A stretch of 64,000 nt of DNA from Halalkalibacter oceani. GTDB taxonomy: Bacteria > Bacillota > Bacilli > Bacillales > Bacillaceae_D. A model generated the notes under the pieces. It was not told where the DNA came from. It worked only from the letters and a program-made list of their open reading frames with translations, and did no database searches. Positions 25,836 to 33,559 of the stretch are shown here, in pieces (position 1 is the first letter of the stretch; every line of letters starts with the position of its first letter). The position numbers were made by a program, and so were the translations under genes. The DNA is taken from the NCBI RefSeq assembly GCF_023715605.1, contig NZ_JAMBOL010000004.1:62001-126000 (forward strand), given 5' to 3'.

Positions 25836-26705
25836 ATGGGTCTGTTTACACGAAGCAAGAAAACCGCTTTCGCGACAAGCGAATACGACCGTCTCGAGCT
25901 AGTGATTATGTGTCAGCCTCAGTACATGACCATTCGCGATATCATCAATGAAACGCAAAAGAAATTTAAAAATGAAGGCATTCATATTTTGAAAGCGATG
26001 GAGCAGCATGAGCAGTTCGTCAATACATTGCGCGCTCATCATATTGATGTCGTTCTGCTGCCGGCGAACGAGCAATTTCCGGAACAGGTTTTCACACGGG
26101 ATATCGGCTTTACACTTGGCCAGACGATTTTCGTTGCAGAAATGGCACATGACATCCGTCAAGGAGAGGAGAATTATTTAAAGGAATGGCTGAAGCAGGA
26201 AAAAATCTCCTACTACAATTTGATAGGCGATAAAATCGAAGGCGGCGATATTATTATCGACCGCGATACGATTTACATCGGTTTAAGCAACCGCACCAAT
26301 CAAAAAGCAATCGACCATTTGCAGCAATTATTGTCCCAGTTTGAGGTTATCACCGTTCCATTTCATGAGAAGTTTTTACATCTCGACTGTGTCTTTAACG
26401 TGCTTTCTCCTAAAGAAGCACTCTTTTATCCAGATGCGTTTAACAAAAAGGAAAGGGATTATCTGGAAACCCGCTATGAACTGATTGAAGTCACAAAGGA
26501 CGAGCAGTTTACCCTCGGTACGAATGTCCTTTCAATCGGCGATAAAAAGGTTCTTTCCTTACCCGTCAACCAACAGGTCAACAAGCAGCTGCAGCAGCGC
26601 GGATATGAAGTAATTGAAGTTGATATTACTGAAATCATTAAATCAGGCGGCTCCTTTCGCTGCTGCACGCTGCCCGTCATTCGTGAAGAACCGAAAGAGC
26701 TATAG
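25836..26705 (+). CDS. DDAH/arginine deiminase-superfamily hydrolase (YkgA-like)
   Basis: A 289-residue amidinotransferase-fold protein. The opening LELVIMCQPQYM, EQVFTRDIGFTLGQTIFVAEM (about residue 87) and GDKIEGGDIIIDRDTIYIG place it with dimethylarginine dimethylaminohydrolases. The catalytic His is in HLDCVFNVLS (about 187) and the nucleophile Cys is one of the CC pair in SGGSFRCCTLPV (about 277). Members hydrolyse arginine derivatives to citrulline plus amine, but the Bacilli YkgA-like group is uncharacterised. AAGGGAGG precedes the ATG. The stop codon lies inside an 11-bp inverted repeat. Confidence 0.85.
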   Translation: MGLFTRSKKTAFATSEYDRLELVIMCQPQYMTIRDIINETQKKFKNEGIHILKAMEQHEQFVNTLRAHHIDVVLLPANEQFPEQVFTRDIGFTLGQTIFVAEMAHDIRQGEENYLKEWLKQEKISYYNLIGDKIEGGDIIIDRDTIYIGLSNRTNQKAIDHLQQLLSQFEVITVPFHEKFLHLDCVFNVLSPKEALFYPDAFNKKERDYLETRYELIEVTKDEQFTLGTNVLSIGDKKVLSLPVNQQVNKQLQQRGYEVIEVDITEIIKSGGSFRCCTLPVIREEPKEL

Positions 26706-26737
26706 ACACTAGGTAGTTTTCCTTTTGTCTATAGCTC
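26697..26737 (+). terminator. Inverted repeat containing the stop codon of the DDAH-like gene
   Basis: GAGCTATAGAC pairs with GTCTATAGCTC over a T-rich loop of about 19 nt. The TAG of the left arm is the stop codon of the gene. No T-run follows directly; the next hairpin at 26745 may complete termination. Confidence 0.55.
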
Positions 26738-26744
26738 GAAGGAA

Positions 26745-26790
26745 GAGGCTGGGGCAAAAGGCTGTTTTTTTACCTTTTTCCCAGCCGCTC
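26745..26790. terminator. Terminator hairpin, GGCTGGGGCAAAAGG family
   Basis: GAGGCTGGGGCAAAAGG pairs with CCTTTTTCCCAGCC around a T-rich loop. It forms one end of repeat B and lies downstream of the DDAH-like gene. Confidence 0.7.
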
Positions 26791-26910
26791 TAAGCAATGA
26801 GCGGAACCGCCACGATCTTTTAAAGCCCGTTGTGAGTGGGTTTCTCACAACGGGCTTGTGGCGTGTGAAGCCATTGCCAGTAGGTCCAAAGCTAGTTTTG
26901 TCTCAAGCTC
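26745..26910 (-). repeat. Repeat B, uninterrupted copy (166 bp)
   Basis: Read on the minus strand, it begins GAGCTTGAGACAAAACTAGC, continues with a block containing TTCACACGCCACAAGCC, a perfect 14-bp stem (26823-26836 with 26844-26857, loop of 7) and a TTCCGCTCATTGCTTAGAG block. It ends in a GGCTGGG...CCCAGCC terminator-like hairpin (26745-26790). The two ends are imperfect inverted repeats (GAGCTTGAGACAAAA and GAGGCTGGGGCAAAA). The same sequence occurs at 58108-58460, where repeat A is inserted, and in truncated form at 56348. No clear target duplication was found. Confidence 0.8.
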
Positions 26911-26957
26911 GTTTTCGTATGGAGCGTAGCCGTTGCCTGATTTGCTACGAGTGGGTT
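26911..26957 (-). repeat. Decayed internal fragment of repeat A
   Basis: Reversed, this stretch matches the middle of the 173-bp repeat A (GAGCGTAGCCGTTGCCTGATTT, then GCTACGAGTGGGTT), with an internal deletion of about 10 bp. It has neither end of the element. Confidence 0.65.
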
Positions 26958-26972
26958 CTAGACCACTTCTTT

Positions 26973-28760
26973 TTACAGCTCGGCGAATTGATTGACCAAA
27001 TCACCAAAGACTGCAAGAGCATCTTCAATCGTATCCGGCTTCGTTAAATCAACGCCGGTGTCTTTCAGTAATTCAAGCGGCGGCTTGGAGCTGCCGCTTT
27101 TTAAAAATTGCAGATAGCTGGTCTTTGTTGCCGCATCGCCCTGCAGCAGCCGTTCGGCGATCGCATTGGCCGCCGCATACCCCGTAGCATATTTGTACAC
27201 ATAAAACGGACGGTAAAAATGGGGAATCCGCGTCCAGCCGAATTTCACTTCTTCATCACATTCAAGCGCACTGCCGTTATACGTTCGATAAAGCTCTTCA
27301 TACATCTCATTGAACGCATCAGCGTGAAGCGGCTCTCCCTTCTCGGCCTTCTCATGCGTCAGCTTTTCAAATTCAGCAAACATCACCTGCGTGAAAAATG
27401 TCCCTTTAAAGCTGTCGATGAAATGGTTCAGCAAATATTTTTTTCGGTTAGCCTCTTTGCTTTCCGCCAGTAAATAGCGAATCAGTAACATTTCATTGAC
27501 GGTCGAAGCGACTTCGGCGACAAAAATCGAATAGCCCGCACTAATTTGCGGCTGATGCCGGCTTGAATACCAGGAGTGCATCGCATGCCCCGATTCATGC
27601 GTTAACGTAAACAGGCTGTCAAGATCATCGCGGTGATTCAGCAACACATACGGATGGACACCGTAAATCCCGATGTTGTATGCTCCTGAGCGTTTTCCCG
27701 GCGTTTCGCGAACATCAAAATAACGCTTTTCCTTAAAGCTTCGCAACGTCTGCTGGTAATCGGCGCCAAGTGGCTCAAGGCTGTCGATCATCGTGTCAAA
27801 GGCCTCATCAAACGATATCTCTTCCTTCACGCCGGGAACGAGCGGAACCGAAAGATCGTATGGTTTTAACTGCTCGACTTCAAGCAGCTTTTTCCGCAGC
27901 CGGATATACTCATGCATCGGCTCAATATTCGCTTTCGTCGTTTCAATTAACGTCTCATACACTTCTTTCGGGACTTCGTCTGAAAATAACCCTTTTTCAA
28001 GCGCGGAGGGATAGTGACGCATCCTTGAAATCGTTACATTGTTTTTAATCGCCGCTGACAGCGTCGAGGCAATCGTGTTTTTCATCTGTTTATACGGCTT
28101 ATAATAGGCCTGATACGCTTCTGCACGCTTTTCTCTATCCTCATCTTCCATCCGCTTTGCATACATCCCTCTTGTTAACGGGACTTTCTCGCCATTTTCG
28201 TCGGTTACCTCTCCAAATACGATGTCAGCATTGTTGATCATGCCAAATGTGTGACTCGGCACCTGCAGGGCTTCCCCAAGCTGGGAAAGCGTTTCTTCTT
28301 TTTCTTCACTCAAAATATGCTTTTTATAGCGATAGCTGTCATACAAATCTTCTTCAAAATAAGCTAACTCTTTCTTCTCCGCGATATATTGCTTTAGCGT
28401 TTCCGGCTTCAGCTCGAGTAAAAACGGCATAAAGAACGACTTTGCCGCTCCTAAGGAAACCGCGAGCTTTTTGGCGCGGTCAAGCAAAGATTGGCTGGTG
28501 GTTACCCGCGTATCAATATCAGCCTGCAGCATCGCATAGACGTATACCTTTTTAAAGTCGTAATCGATTTCTTCCGAGAGGACGAGAAACGCATGCAAGC
28601 TGTCAGCATCAGCCAGCCGTCCATTATATTGGGCGAGCTTCTCAATCTTACTCTCCAGCACCTTATAGGTTTCCTCCCATTCCGCCGCCGTCGGAAAAAT
28701 ATCGGAAAGATTCCATTTTTCATGTTCCGGCACGTCTTTCCTTGACGAATAGCTCTTCAT
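26973..28760 (-). CDS. pepF: Oligoendopeptidase F (M3 family metallopeptidase)
   Basis: About 595 residues. The zinc site HESGH lies in LTHESGHAMHSWYS (about residue 385), with the third ligand Glu in the following helix (FVAEVASTVNEMLL). VPEHEKWNLSDIFPT near the N-terminus and the closing YKYATGYAAANAIAERLL are standard for PepF/M3B. It degrades cytoplasmic peptides of roughly 7-17 residues. I chose the second of two adjacent ATGs (28760), six bases after GGGGG. An open frame continues upstream to 29000 but only by reading into repeat A, so that extension is spurious. Expected size for PepF is about 600 residues. Confidence 0.93.
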   Translation of the reverse strand: MKSYSSRKDVPEHEKWNLSDIFPTAAEWEETYKVLESKIEKLAQYNGRLADADSLHAFLVLSEEIDYDFKKVYVYAMLQADIDTRVTTSQSLLDRAKKLAVSLGAAKSFFMPFLLELKPETLKQYIAEKKELAYFEEDLYDSYRYKKHILSEEKEETLSQLGEALQVPSHTFGMINNADIVFGEVTDENGEKVPLTRGMYAKRMEDEDREKRAEAYQAYYKPYKQMKNTIASTLSAAIKNNVTISRMRHYPSALEKGLFSDEVPKEVYETLIETTKANIEPMHEYIRLRKKLLEVEQLKPYDLSVPLVPGVKEEISFDEAFDTMIDSLEPLGADYQQTLRSFKEKRYFDVRETPGKRSGAYNIGIYGVHPYVLLNHRDDLDSLFTLTHESGHAMHSWYSSRHQPQISAGYSIFVAEVASTVNEMLLIRYLLAESKEANRKKYLLNHFIDSFKGTFFTQVMFAEFEKLTHEKAEKGEPLHADAFNEMYEELYRTYNGSALECDEEVKFGWTRIPHFYRPFYVYKYATGYAAANAIAERLLQGDAATKTSYLQFLKSGSSKPPLELLKDTGVDLTKPDTIEDALAVFGDLVNQFAEL

Positions 28761-28861
28761 CATTAGCCCCCTTTTCCATTGCTTGCTTCTATGTATATTG
28801 TAGCTAAAGTATACTGATACATCGCCGGCAGTGCAATCATGACGTTCCTGCTTTTCCCAAT

Positions 28862-28893
28862 AAAAAAACCTGAGGAGCATAATCCGCCTCAGG
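28862..28893 (-). terminator. Intrinsic terminator of the 71-residue protein gene
   Basis: On the minus strand CCTGAGG...CCTCAGG is followed by seven T. Repeat A is inserted immediately upstream of it, separating the terminator from the gene's stop codon. Confidence 0.85.
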
Positions 28894-28899
28894 GAAAGG

Positions 28900-29072
28900 A
28901 GGCCACTGAAAAACCTCTTTTTCCGTAACTCGAAGAAGAGTAATGGCTCCACACGTTGCGCGCCTTGCTGCGAGAAGATCAATCGTAGCAAGGCTTTCAA
29001 AATCAGGCAACGGCTACGCTCATTACGAAAAAGCTGTTGAAAAAGTGAAAATCGTACTTTTTCAGCAGCTTC
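28900..29072 (+). mobile_element. Repeat A: 173-bp MITE-like element, complete copy 1
   Basis: The element starts AGGCCACTGAAAAACC and ends CTTTTTCAGCAGCTTC. It is flanked on both sides by AGGGAAAGG (28891-28899 and 29073-29081), a perfect 9-bp target duplication. The ends are imperfect inverted repeats of about 14 bp that share CTGAAAAA. The last 45 bp fold into a hairpin. It encodes no protein. A second copy of identical length is at 58193. Lacking a transposase, it would be mobilised in trans by an IS with 9-bp duplications; the family cannot be assigned here. Confidence 0.9.
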
Positions 29073-29089
29073 AGGGAAAGGAAGCTGTT

Positions 29090-29305
29090 TTATTCCTGAA
29101 ATTCTTTAAACGGTTCTCTTCTTACTTCTTGATCCTCACCATGAACCTCATCGATTTCACCATCAATCGTGCCTTCCACGTACGCATCCAGCACCTGTTC
29201 ATGCGTCATCGCCAAGCCTCGGTCGACCGACTGTTCGCTTTGTTCATCACCTGACTGATACTGATTGGTCGCTACTTGATTGGCTTGCTTTTGCTTTTCA
29301 TTCAT
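29090..29305 (-). CDS. Small acidic protein, possibly DUF4025/YozQ-like
   Basis: A 71-residue, very hydrophilic protein rich in Gln, Glu and Asp, with no hydrophobic core. The centre RGLAMTHEQVLDAYVEGTIDGEID resembles the DUF4025 (YozQ) small proteins of Bacilli, a family of unknown function. AAGGAGGGATGG lies before the ATG. Its terminator at 28862 is separated from the stop by the inserted repeat A, so the transcript now runs through the element. Confidence 0.7.
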   Translation of the reverse strand: MNEKQKQANQVATNQYQSGDEQSEQSVDRGLAMTHEQVLDAYVEGTIDGEIDEVHGEDQEVRREPFKEFQE

Positions 29306-29450
29306 TTTCCATCCCTCCTTTTCCTTTAGTGTCTATCCTCCTTTTGAAAGCATAAGCGGTAAAATTGTCCAGCTGCTTTGCGAAATTCATGTACATACTC
29401 CACTGTTTGCCCAGGAAACAATAGAAAGGACTACGGAGAGGATGAAGTCT

Positions 29451-30818
29451 ATGGCACATTCAAAGCAAGACAGCGAAAAGCCGCTGCAATGGTGGCAGCT
29501 GTCATTATTGGGAGTCGCTTGTACGATCGGAACCGGCTTTTTTCTCGGTTCAAGCATCGCGATTACGATGGCCGGGCCTTCGGTGCTGCTCGTCTATATC
29601 ATCGCGGCTTTCGGAACATATTTCGTATTTGAGGCTTTGGCGAAGATGACCATTTACGACCCGCAAAAAGGCTCTTTTCGTTCGTATGCAAAAAAAGCAT
29701 ACGGGCGCTGGGCCGGCTTCAGCAGCGGCTGGGTTTACTGGGCCTCGGAAATGCTCATTATCGGCAGCCAGATGACCGCTTTGTCCATTTTCTCCCAGCT
29801 ATGGTTTCCTGATCTTCCTTTATGGCTGTTAGCCAGCATCTATGCCGCTCTCGGCCTGCTCGTCATTATCGCCGGCAGTAAAAGCTTTGACCGAACGGAA
29901 AATTTGCTGGCGGTGTTGAAAATTTCGGCGATTTTCATGTTTATCATTCTGGCGTCCCTGGCCTTGTTTGGCCTGATCGGAACAGACCCGGATGGCACCC
30001 ATATCCCGCGGACGGTAGAAGACGTTTTCCCACACGGCTTAAAAGGGCTGCTGCCGGCCTCCATCTACGGATTTTACGGCTTTGGCGGGATTGAAATTAT
30101 GGGGCTTCTCGCTGTGCGGTTAAAACAAATGAAGGACGCGCCGAAATCAGGAAAAGTGATGCTGCTCACGCTCGGACTAATTTATGTATTCTCGATCGGC
30201 CTGGCCTTGATTATGGTGGCGCAAGCGGATTTTTCGCATGAAGAAAGCCCGTTTGTGACTGCTTTGACCGCTTATGCGATCCCTTATGTGAACCATGTGT
30301 TCAACGGTGTTTTTATTATCGCCGGCTTCTCAACGATGGTCGCCTCGATGTTCGCTGTCATTCGGATTCTCGTGACATTGGCCGAAGACCAGGATGCGCC
30401 GCGATTATTCGCAAAAAAGATCCATCATAAATGGGAGCTGCCTGCCATCCTGCTGACAACGCTCGGCATTATTGTATCGATCGTGCTGTCGATCTTCATG
30501 CCGGATCAAATGTATGAATATGTCACGACCGCCGCCGGCTTGATGCTGCTTTATAATTGGATCTTTATCCTCGGCTCGTACGGCCGTCTGCTCAACTTAA
30601 CGAAAAAAGAGCAGATTAAGCGGCTGATCGGCTTTCTCTTTATTCTTTTGGGAGTGATCGGCACCGTTTTCCACGCCACAAGCCGGCCCGGCTTTTTTGT
30701 CAGCTTGCTCTTTCTGTTTTTAATTGCCATTGTCACGCTTATTATGAATCATCTGTGGAAGAAAAAAGGTGACGGCAACAAGCCATCACTGACCCTTTTT
30801 ACAAAAACAACACGCTAA
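29451..30818 (+). CDS. Amino acid permease (APC superfamily)
   Basis: About 455 residues with 12 membrane helices. The first helix has the APC substrate motif in ACTIGTGFFLGSS (about residue 28), followed by FVFEALAKM and SGWVYWASEML, typical of the AAT/YbxG-like branch. It imports an amino acid with protons or sodium. The substrate is not deducible. I chose the ATG at 29451, with GGAGAGG nine bases upstream; longer in-frame reading begins in the 71-residue gene's upstream region and lacks a ribosome site. It converges with the LysE gene, overlapping by 20 bp at the stops. Confidence 0.88.
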   Translation: MAHSKQDSEKPLQWWQLSLLGVACTIGTGFFLGSSIAITMAGPSVLLVYIIAAFGTYFVFEALAKMTIYDPQKGSFRSYAKKAYGRWAGFSSGWVYWASEMLIIGSQMTALSIFSQLWFPDLPLWLLASIYAALGLLVIIAGSKSFDRTENLLAVLKISAIFMFIILASLALFGLIGTDPDGTHIPRTVEDVFPHGLKGLLPASIYGFYGFGGIEIMGLLAVRLKQMKDAPKSGKVMLLTLGLIYVFSIGLALIMVAQADFSHEESPFVTALTAYAIPYVNHVFNGVFIIAGFSTMVASMFAVIRILVTLAEDQDAPRLFAKKIHHKWELPAILLTTLGIIVSIVLSIFMPDQMYEYVTTAAGLMLLYNWIFILGSYGRLLNLTKKEQIKRLIGFLFILLGVIGTVFHATSRPGFFVSLLFLFLIAIVTLIMNHLWKKKGDGNKPSLTLFTKTTR

Positions 30819-31428
30819 ACGCATGCATGCCGAAATAAAGCCCAAACCCGATTAAAGAGAGACCTGATAAGACAGAAATCGCAACGAGAAGCCTCGTCGT
30901 AAGGAAGCGTCGCAATGTGCTCGCCAGTCCGGCCATCGTCACATCCCAGACGACAATTCCGGCAAAAATCGCCGCACTGTACAGCCACACTTGCCCAGGC
31001 TCTGCTTGCGTCAGCGTTTTCGCTAAAATCGAACCAAAAATGCCGAGCCAAAACAGAATGGTCAGCGGGTTGAACAGCGACATGAAAAAGCCGGAAAAAA
31101 AGGAAGCGGAATAAGACTGTTTAGCTGATCGTGAAGCTGTCAGGCCGACATTCTTCGCGCCCATTAAGCTTTCAATTCCTGTGTAGACGAGAACGAAAAA
31201 ACCGAACAGCCATAAAAAGGTTTGCACAAAAGGCAGTTCAATCAAATGAACGACGCCGAAAAAAACGAGCAGCATATAAATGCCATCTGCGACGGTCGCT
31301 CCGAGGCCGACTAGCCAGGCGTGGAGAAAACCGCTTTTAATGCCCCTGTCCAGCTGGGCAGCATTGACAGGGCCGATTGGAGCCGCCAATGACAGCCCTA
31401 ATAACACATAACCAAGAAGAATACTCAT
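30799..31428 (-). CDS. LysE/ArgO-family amino acid exporter
   Basis: About 209 residues with six helices. The opening GLSLAAPIGPVNAAQLDRGI is the LysE family signature, FMSLFNPLTILFWLGIFG (about residue 120) the second conserved NP motif, and GIESLMGAK lies between. Family members export basic or other amino acids and act as overflow valves. I chose the ATG at 31428 because GAGGAGGGG lies four bases upstream. It faces an amino acid permease tail to tail, so import and export are encoded side by side. Confidence 0.88.
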   Translation of the reverse strand: MSILLGYVLLGLSLAAPIGPVNAAQLDRGIKSGFLHAWLVGLGATVADGIYMLLVFFGVVHLIELPFVQTFLWLFGFFVLVYTGIESLMGAKNVGLTASRSAKQSYSASFFSGFFMSLFNPLTILFWLGIFGSILAKTLTQAEPGQVWLYSAAIFAGIVVWDVTMAGLASTLRRFLTTRLLVAISVLSGLSLIGFGLYFGMHAFSVLFL

Positions 31429-31533
31429 TTGCCCCTCCTCATCCAAAAACCAATGTACTAGCCTGATGCTTGTACCATTGTATTCAGGTGAGGGGCTCGT
31501 TAATACCTAAGAAAAACAGATGGCGCTCTTGAT

Positions 31534-31580
31534 CAAGAAAAAGATGTGCCGTCGAGAAATCTTGGCACATCTTTTTCTTG
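31534..31580 (-). terminator. Strong intrinsic terminator of the yjcZ-like gene
   Basis: CAAGAAAAAGATGTGCC pairs perfectly with GGCACATCTTTTTCTTG (17 bp, loop 13) and includes a T-run. It lies 70 bp after the yjcZ-like stop. Confidence 0.85.
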
Positions 31581-31653
31581 CATGTACTAAGTTGCTGCAA
31601 CGCCGACAATCTGCTAAGAGCGGATGACGTGCAGCGAAATGTCAGCTTTCGGC

Positions 31654-31779
31654 TTAGTATCCAAAGCCTCCGCCGAAACCACCGCCGCACCAACATGCGC
31701 CGACGATAATTAACAAAATAAAAAGCACGACAATTAAAGCAAATCCTCCGCCATATCCATATCCTGCTTCTGCACCCAT
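31654..31779 (-). CDS. YjcZ family sporulation miniprotein
   Basis: A 41-residue frame too short for most callers. It opens [18 protein letters not shown], runs through one membrane helix ([16 protein letters not shown]) and ends in a Cys/Gly/aromatic tail ([13 protein letters not shown]). This is the YjcZ/TIGR01732 pattern of tiny sporulation-associated membrane proteins in Bacilli. AAGGAGTGATATAA precedes the ATG, and a strong terminator follows. It supports a spore-forming host. The Cys pair in the tail is typical of the family. Confidence 0.88.
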   Translation of the reverse strand: MGAEAGYGYGGGFALIVVLFILLIIVGACWCGGGFGGGFGY

Positions 31780-31900
31780 TTATATCACTCCTTCTTGAAA
31801 GTAGGATGAAGCATCATCCTCACGATTCATCGTATGCAGGTGCACAAAAAACGTTTGGGCGCTTGTGAAAATAAGTAAATTGGCCATGCCTGCTGTCGCG

Positions 31901-33559
31901 TTATTCGAAAAAACGGATGATCGCAAGCAGGACGACGGCGGAAACAACTGACGTTATCAATTGCTTTATATAGAGAGCGGATGCTGCTTTCCAACGCAAT
32001 TCCTTCGCTATTGTCCAGATCGTCACTAAGCAGGACGACAGCGTTGAAGCGATATACACAAGCAGAAAAACAGTGCCAGGAGCAAGGGCTGACATGAACG
32101 TACCGCCTCCTTCATTAAATAACAGGATCCCATCCTTTCTGATCATTGAAAAAACGATCCCGGCAGCCGCTTCCGCAGGGGCCCCGATCAGCTGGACGAG
32201 AGGCGCGGCGGCCCTCGTTAAGATTGCCAGAATCCCCACGTACTCGAACAGTGAAGCAATCAGGCATATGAAAAAAAAGATCGGCATAGCCTGAGTGAGA
32301 AATTGAAGGAAGACACCTTTTACGCGGAAGGCTACGCGTGCGGTCGATGGCCACTGTAAAAATGTTTTCCGTGCCTGAAAATAACGAAGCCATTTCTTTT
32401 CTTTGATCGGATACCACAGACGGTTATGAATGGCGGCAACGAAAGTCAACGTGAGCATGTACGGCAGGAAAAGCCACGGCAGTCCGGCGACGTGAAAAAC
32501 GGACAACGTCGCTCCGATTTGATAGCTGCAGGCCGAACCGAATGAGATCAGCGATACACATGACGTTCTCGTAGTCAGGATGCAGCTTCTCGTTTGCTGA
32601 ACAGCGACAACATTACAGCCAAAGCCGGAAATAAACGGAACGAGATCCTGACCGTTCAAACCGATTTTGCTCATCAGCGGATCAAGTGTATCGACGATCC
32701 GGTCTTTTAACCCAGAGTCATCAGCAACCGCGCTGGCAATGGAAATAAACAGGACAACAGGAAACGCCCAGACGAAGGAATAAATTCCTAATGTAAAAAG
32801 CCCGTAACTTCCTGTTAAGACGGCCTGAAACAAATCGGGAAAATTCGCTGTCCACAGCTCAAGCGGTTCGATTATCCGGTAAAGCAATGGTTCGAGCACG
32901 CTTGAAAGGCGATAAGCAAGCATCACCGGTAGGGCAAATAAGAGAAACATCATGATCAGCGCAAGCGGAATACCGCAAACGGGATGATCAAACCATAATG
33001 GTTTAGGATCAACTTCTTTGTGACGGACTTGAGCCATTTCCTCCCACATCGTTTGCGTAATTCGTTTTGTTTTTTTCAACTGATTGATGATGGTCGAACG
33101 GCTTCGCTCATCATGACGTCTTGCATCAACCATAATTAGTGGCCAGTCGCCAGCCCTTGCATGAGCTTGAAGAGCTGTCAAAAAAGCCGGCTCCATTTTA
33201 TCGGCAAACGTAACAAGGACAGTCGCTTCCACGCCGTTCTTTGGGATGAGCGAAGCTAACTGTCTGATTTCTTCACTAAAATGGGTGCCTCTAACGACAA
33301 ACAGCAAATGAGCTGCGCGCTCCAGCTCGATTCTCGCAGCACAGAACGCTTCACTATCCTTCCTGCGCAATCCTGGTGTATCAACAAATACGGCCGACCC
33401 ACTATGCCGTTCTTTAACAAAGATCGTTGACCCCTTTGCATTTAATTCCCTTCCCGCGCGCTGATTCGTTAGGCAGGCAAACACGCTCGTTTTGCCAACG
33501 GATTCCAGGCCGACCAAAACAATCCGTTCCTTAGCGACAGTCAACTCCTTAGCATTCAC
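31901..33559 (-). CDS. FeoB-like GTPase/permease in a Zur-type zinc operon
   Basis: A 552-residue protein. The N-terminal G domain has GLESVGKTS (P-loop, about residue 17) and VDTPG (G3, about 59), but the G4 base-recognition motif is degenerate (TFADKM). From residue 190 about eight helices follow with FeoB Gate signatures: PFISGFGCNVVAVQQTRSC (about 305) and GSACSYQIG (about 340), the latter in place of the usual SCSARLPV. FeoB imports Fe(II). Here the partner genes are a ZnuA-like lipoprotein and a CzcO-like flavoprotein behind Zur-like boxes, and neither FeoA nor ZnuBC is present. Zinc import is therefore my inference. GTG start with GAGG six bases upstream, overlapping the previous gene by 11 bp. 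Confidence 0.85.
   Translation of the reverse strand: MNAKELTVAKERIVLVGLESVGKTSVFACLTNQRAGRELNAKGSTIFVKERHSGSAVFVDTPGLRRKDSEAFCAARIELERAAHLLFVVRGTHFSEEIRQLASLIPKNGVEATVLVTFADKMEPAFLTALQAHARAGDWPLIMVDARRHDERSRSTIINQLKKTKRITQTMWEEMAQVRHKEVDPKPLWFDHPVCGIPLALIMMFLLFALPVMLAYRLSSVLEPLLYRIIEPLELWTANFPDLFQAVLTGSYGLFTLGIYSFVWAFPVVLFISIASAVADDSGLKDRIVDTLDPLMSKIGLNGQDLVPFISGFGCNVVAVQQTRSCILTTRTSCVSLISFGSACSYQIGATLSVFHVAGLPWLFLPYMLTLTFVAAIHNRLWYPIKEKKWLRYFQARKTFLQWPSTARVAFRVKGVFLQFLTQAMPIFFFICLIASLFEYVGILAILTRAAAPLVQLIGAPAEAAAGIVFSMIRKDGILLFNEGGGTFMSALAPGTVFLLVYIASTLSSCLVTIWTIAKELRWKAASALYIKQLITSVVSAVVLLAIIRFFE

Noticed and set aside
28761-29000. N-terminal extension of PepF by about 80 residues
   Set aside because: It reads through the terminator and into repeat A, lacks a ribosome site, and exceeds the normal PepF length. 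The start at 28760 has GGGGG at proper spacing.
28943-29254. Frame of about 100 residues on the plus strand across repeat A
   Set aside because: It spans the mobile element and runs antisense to the 71-residue gene. Composition is not protein-like.
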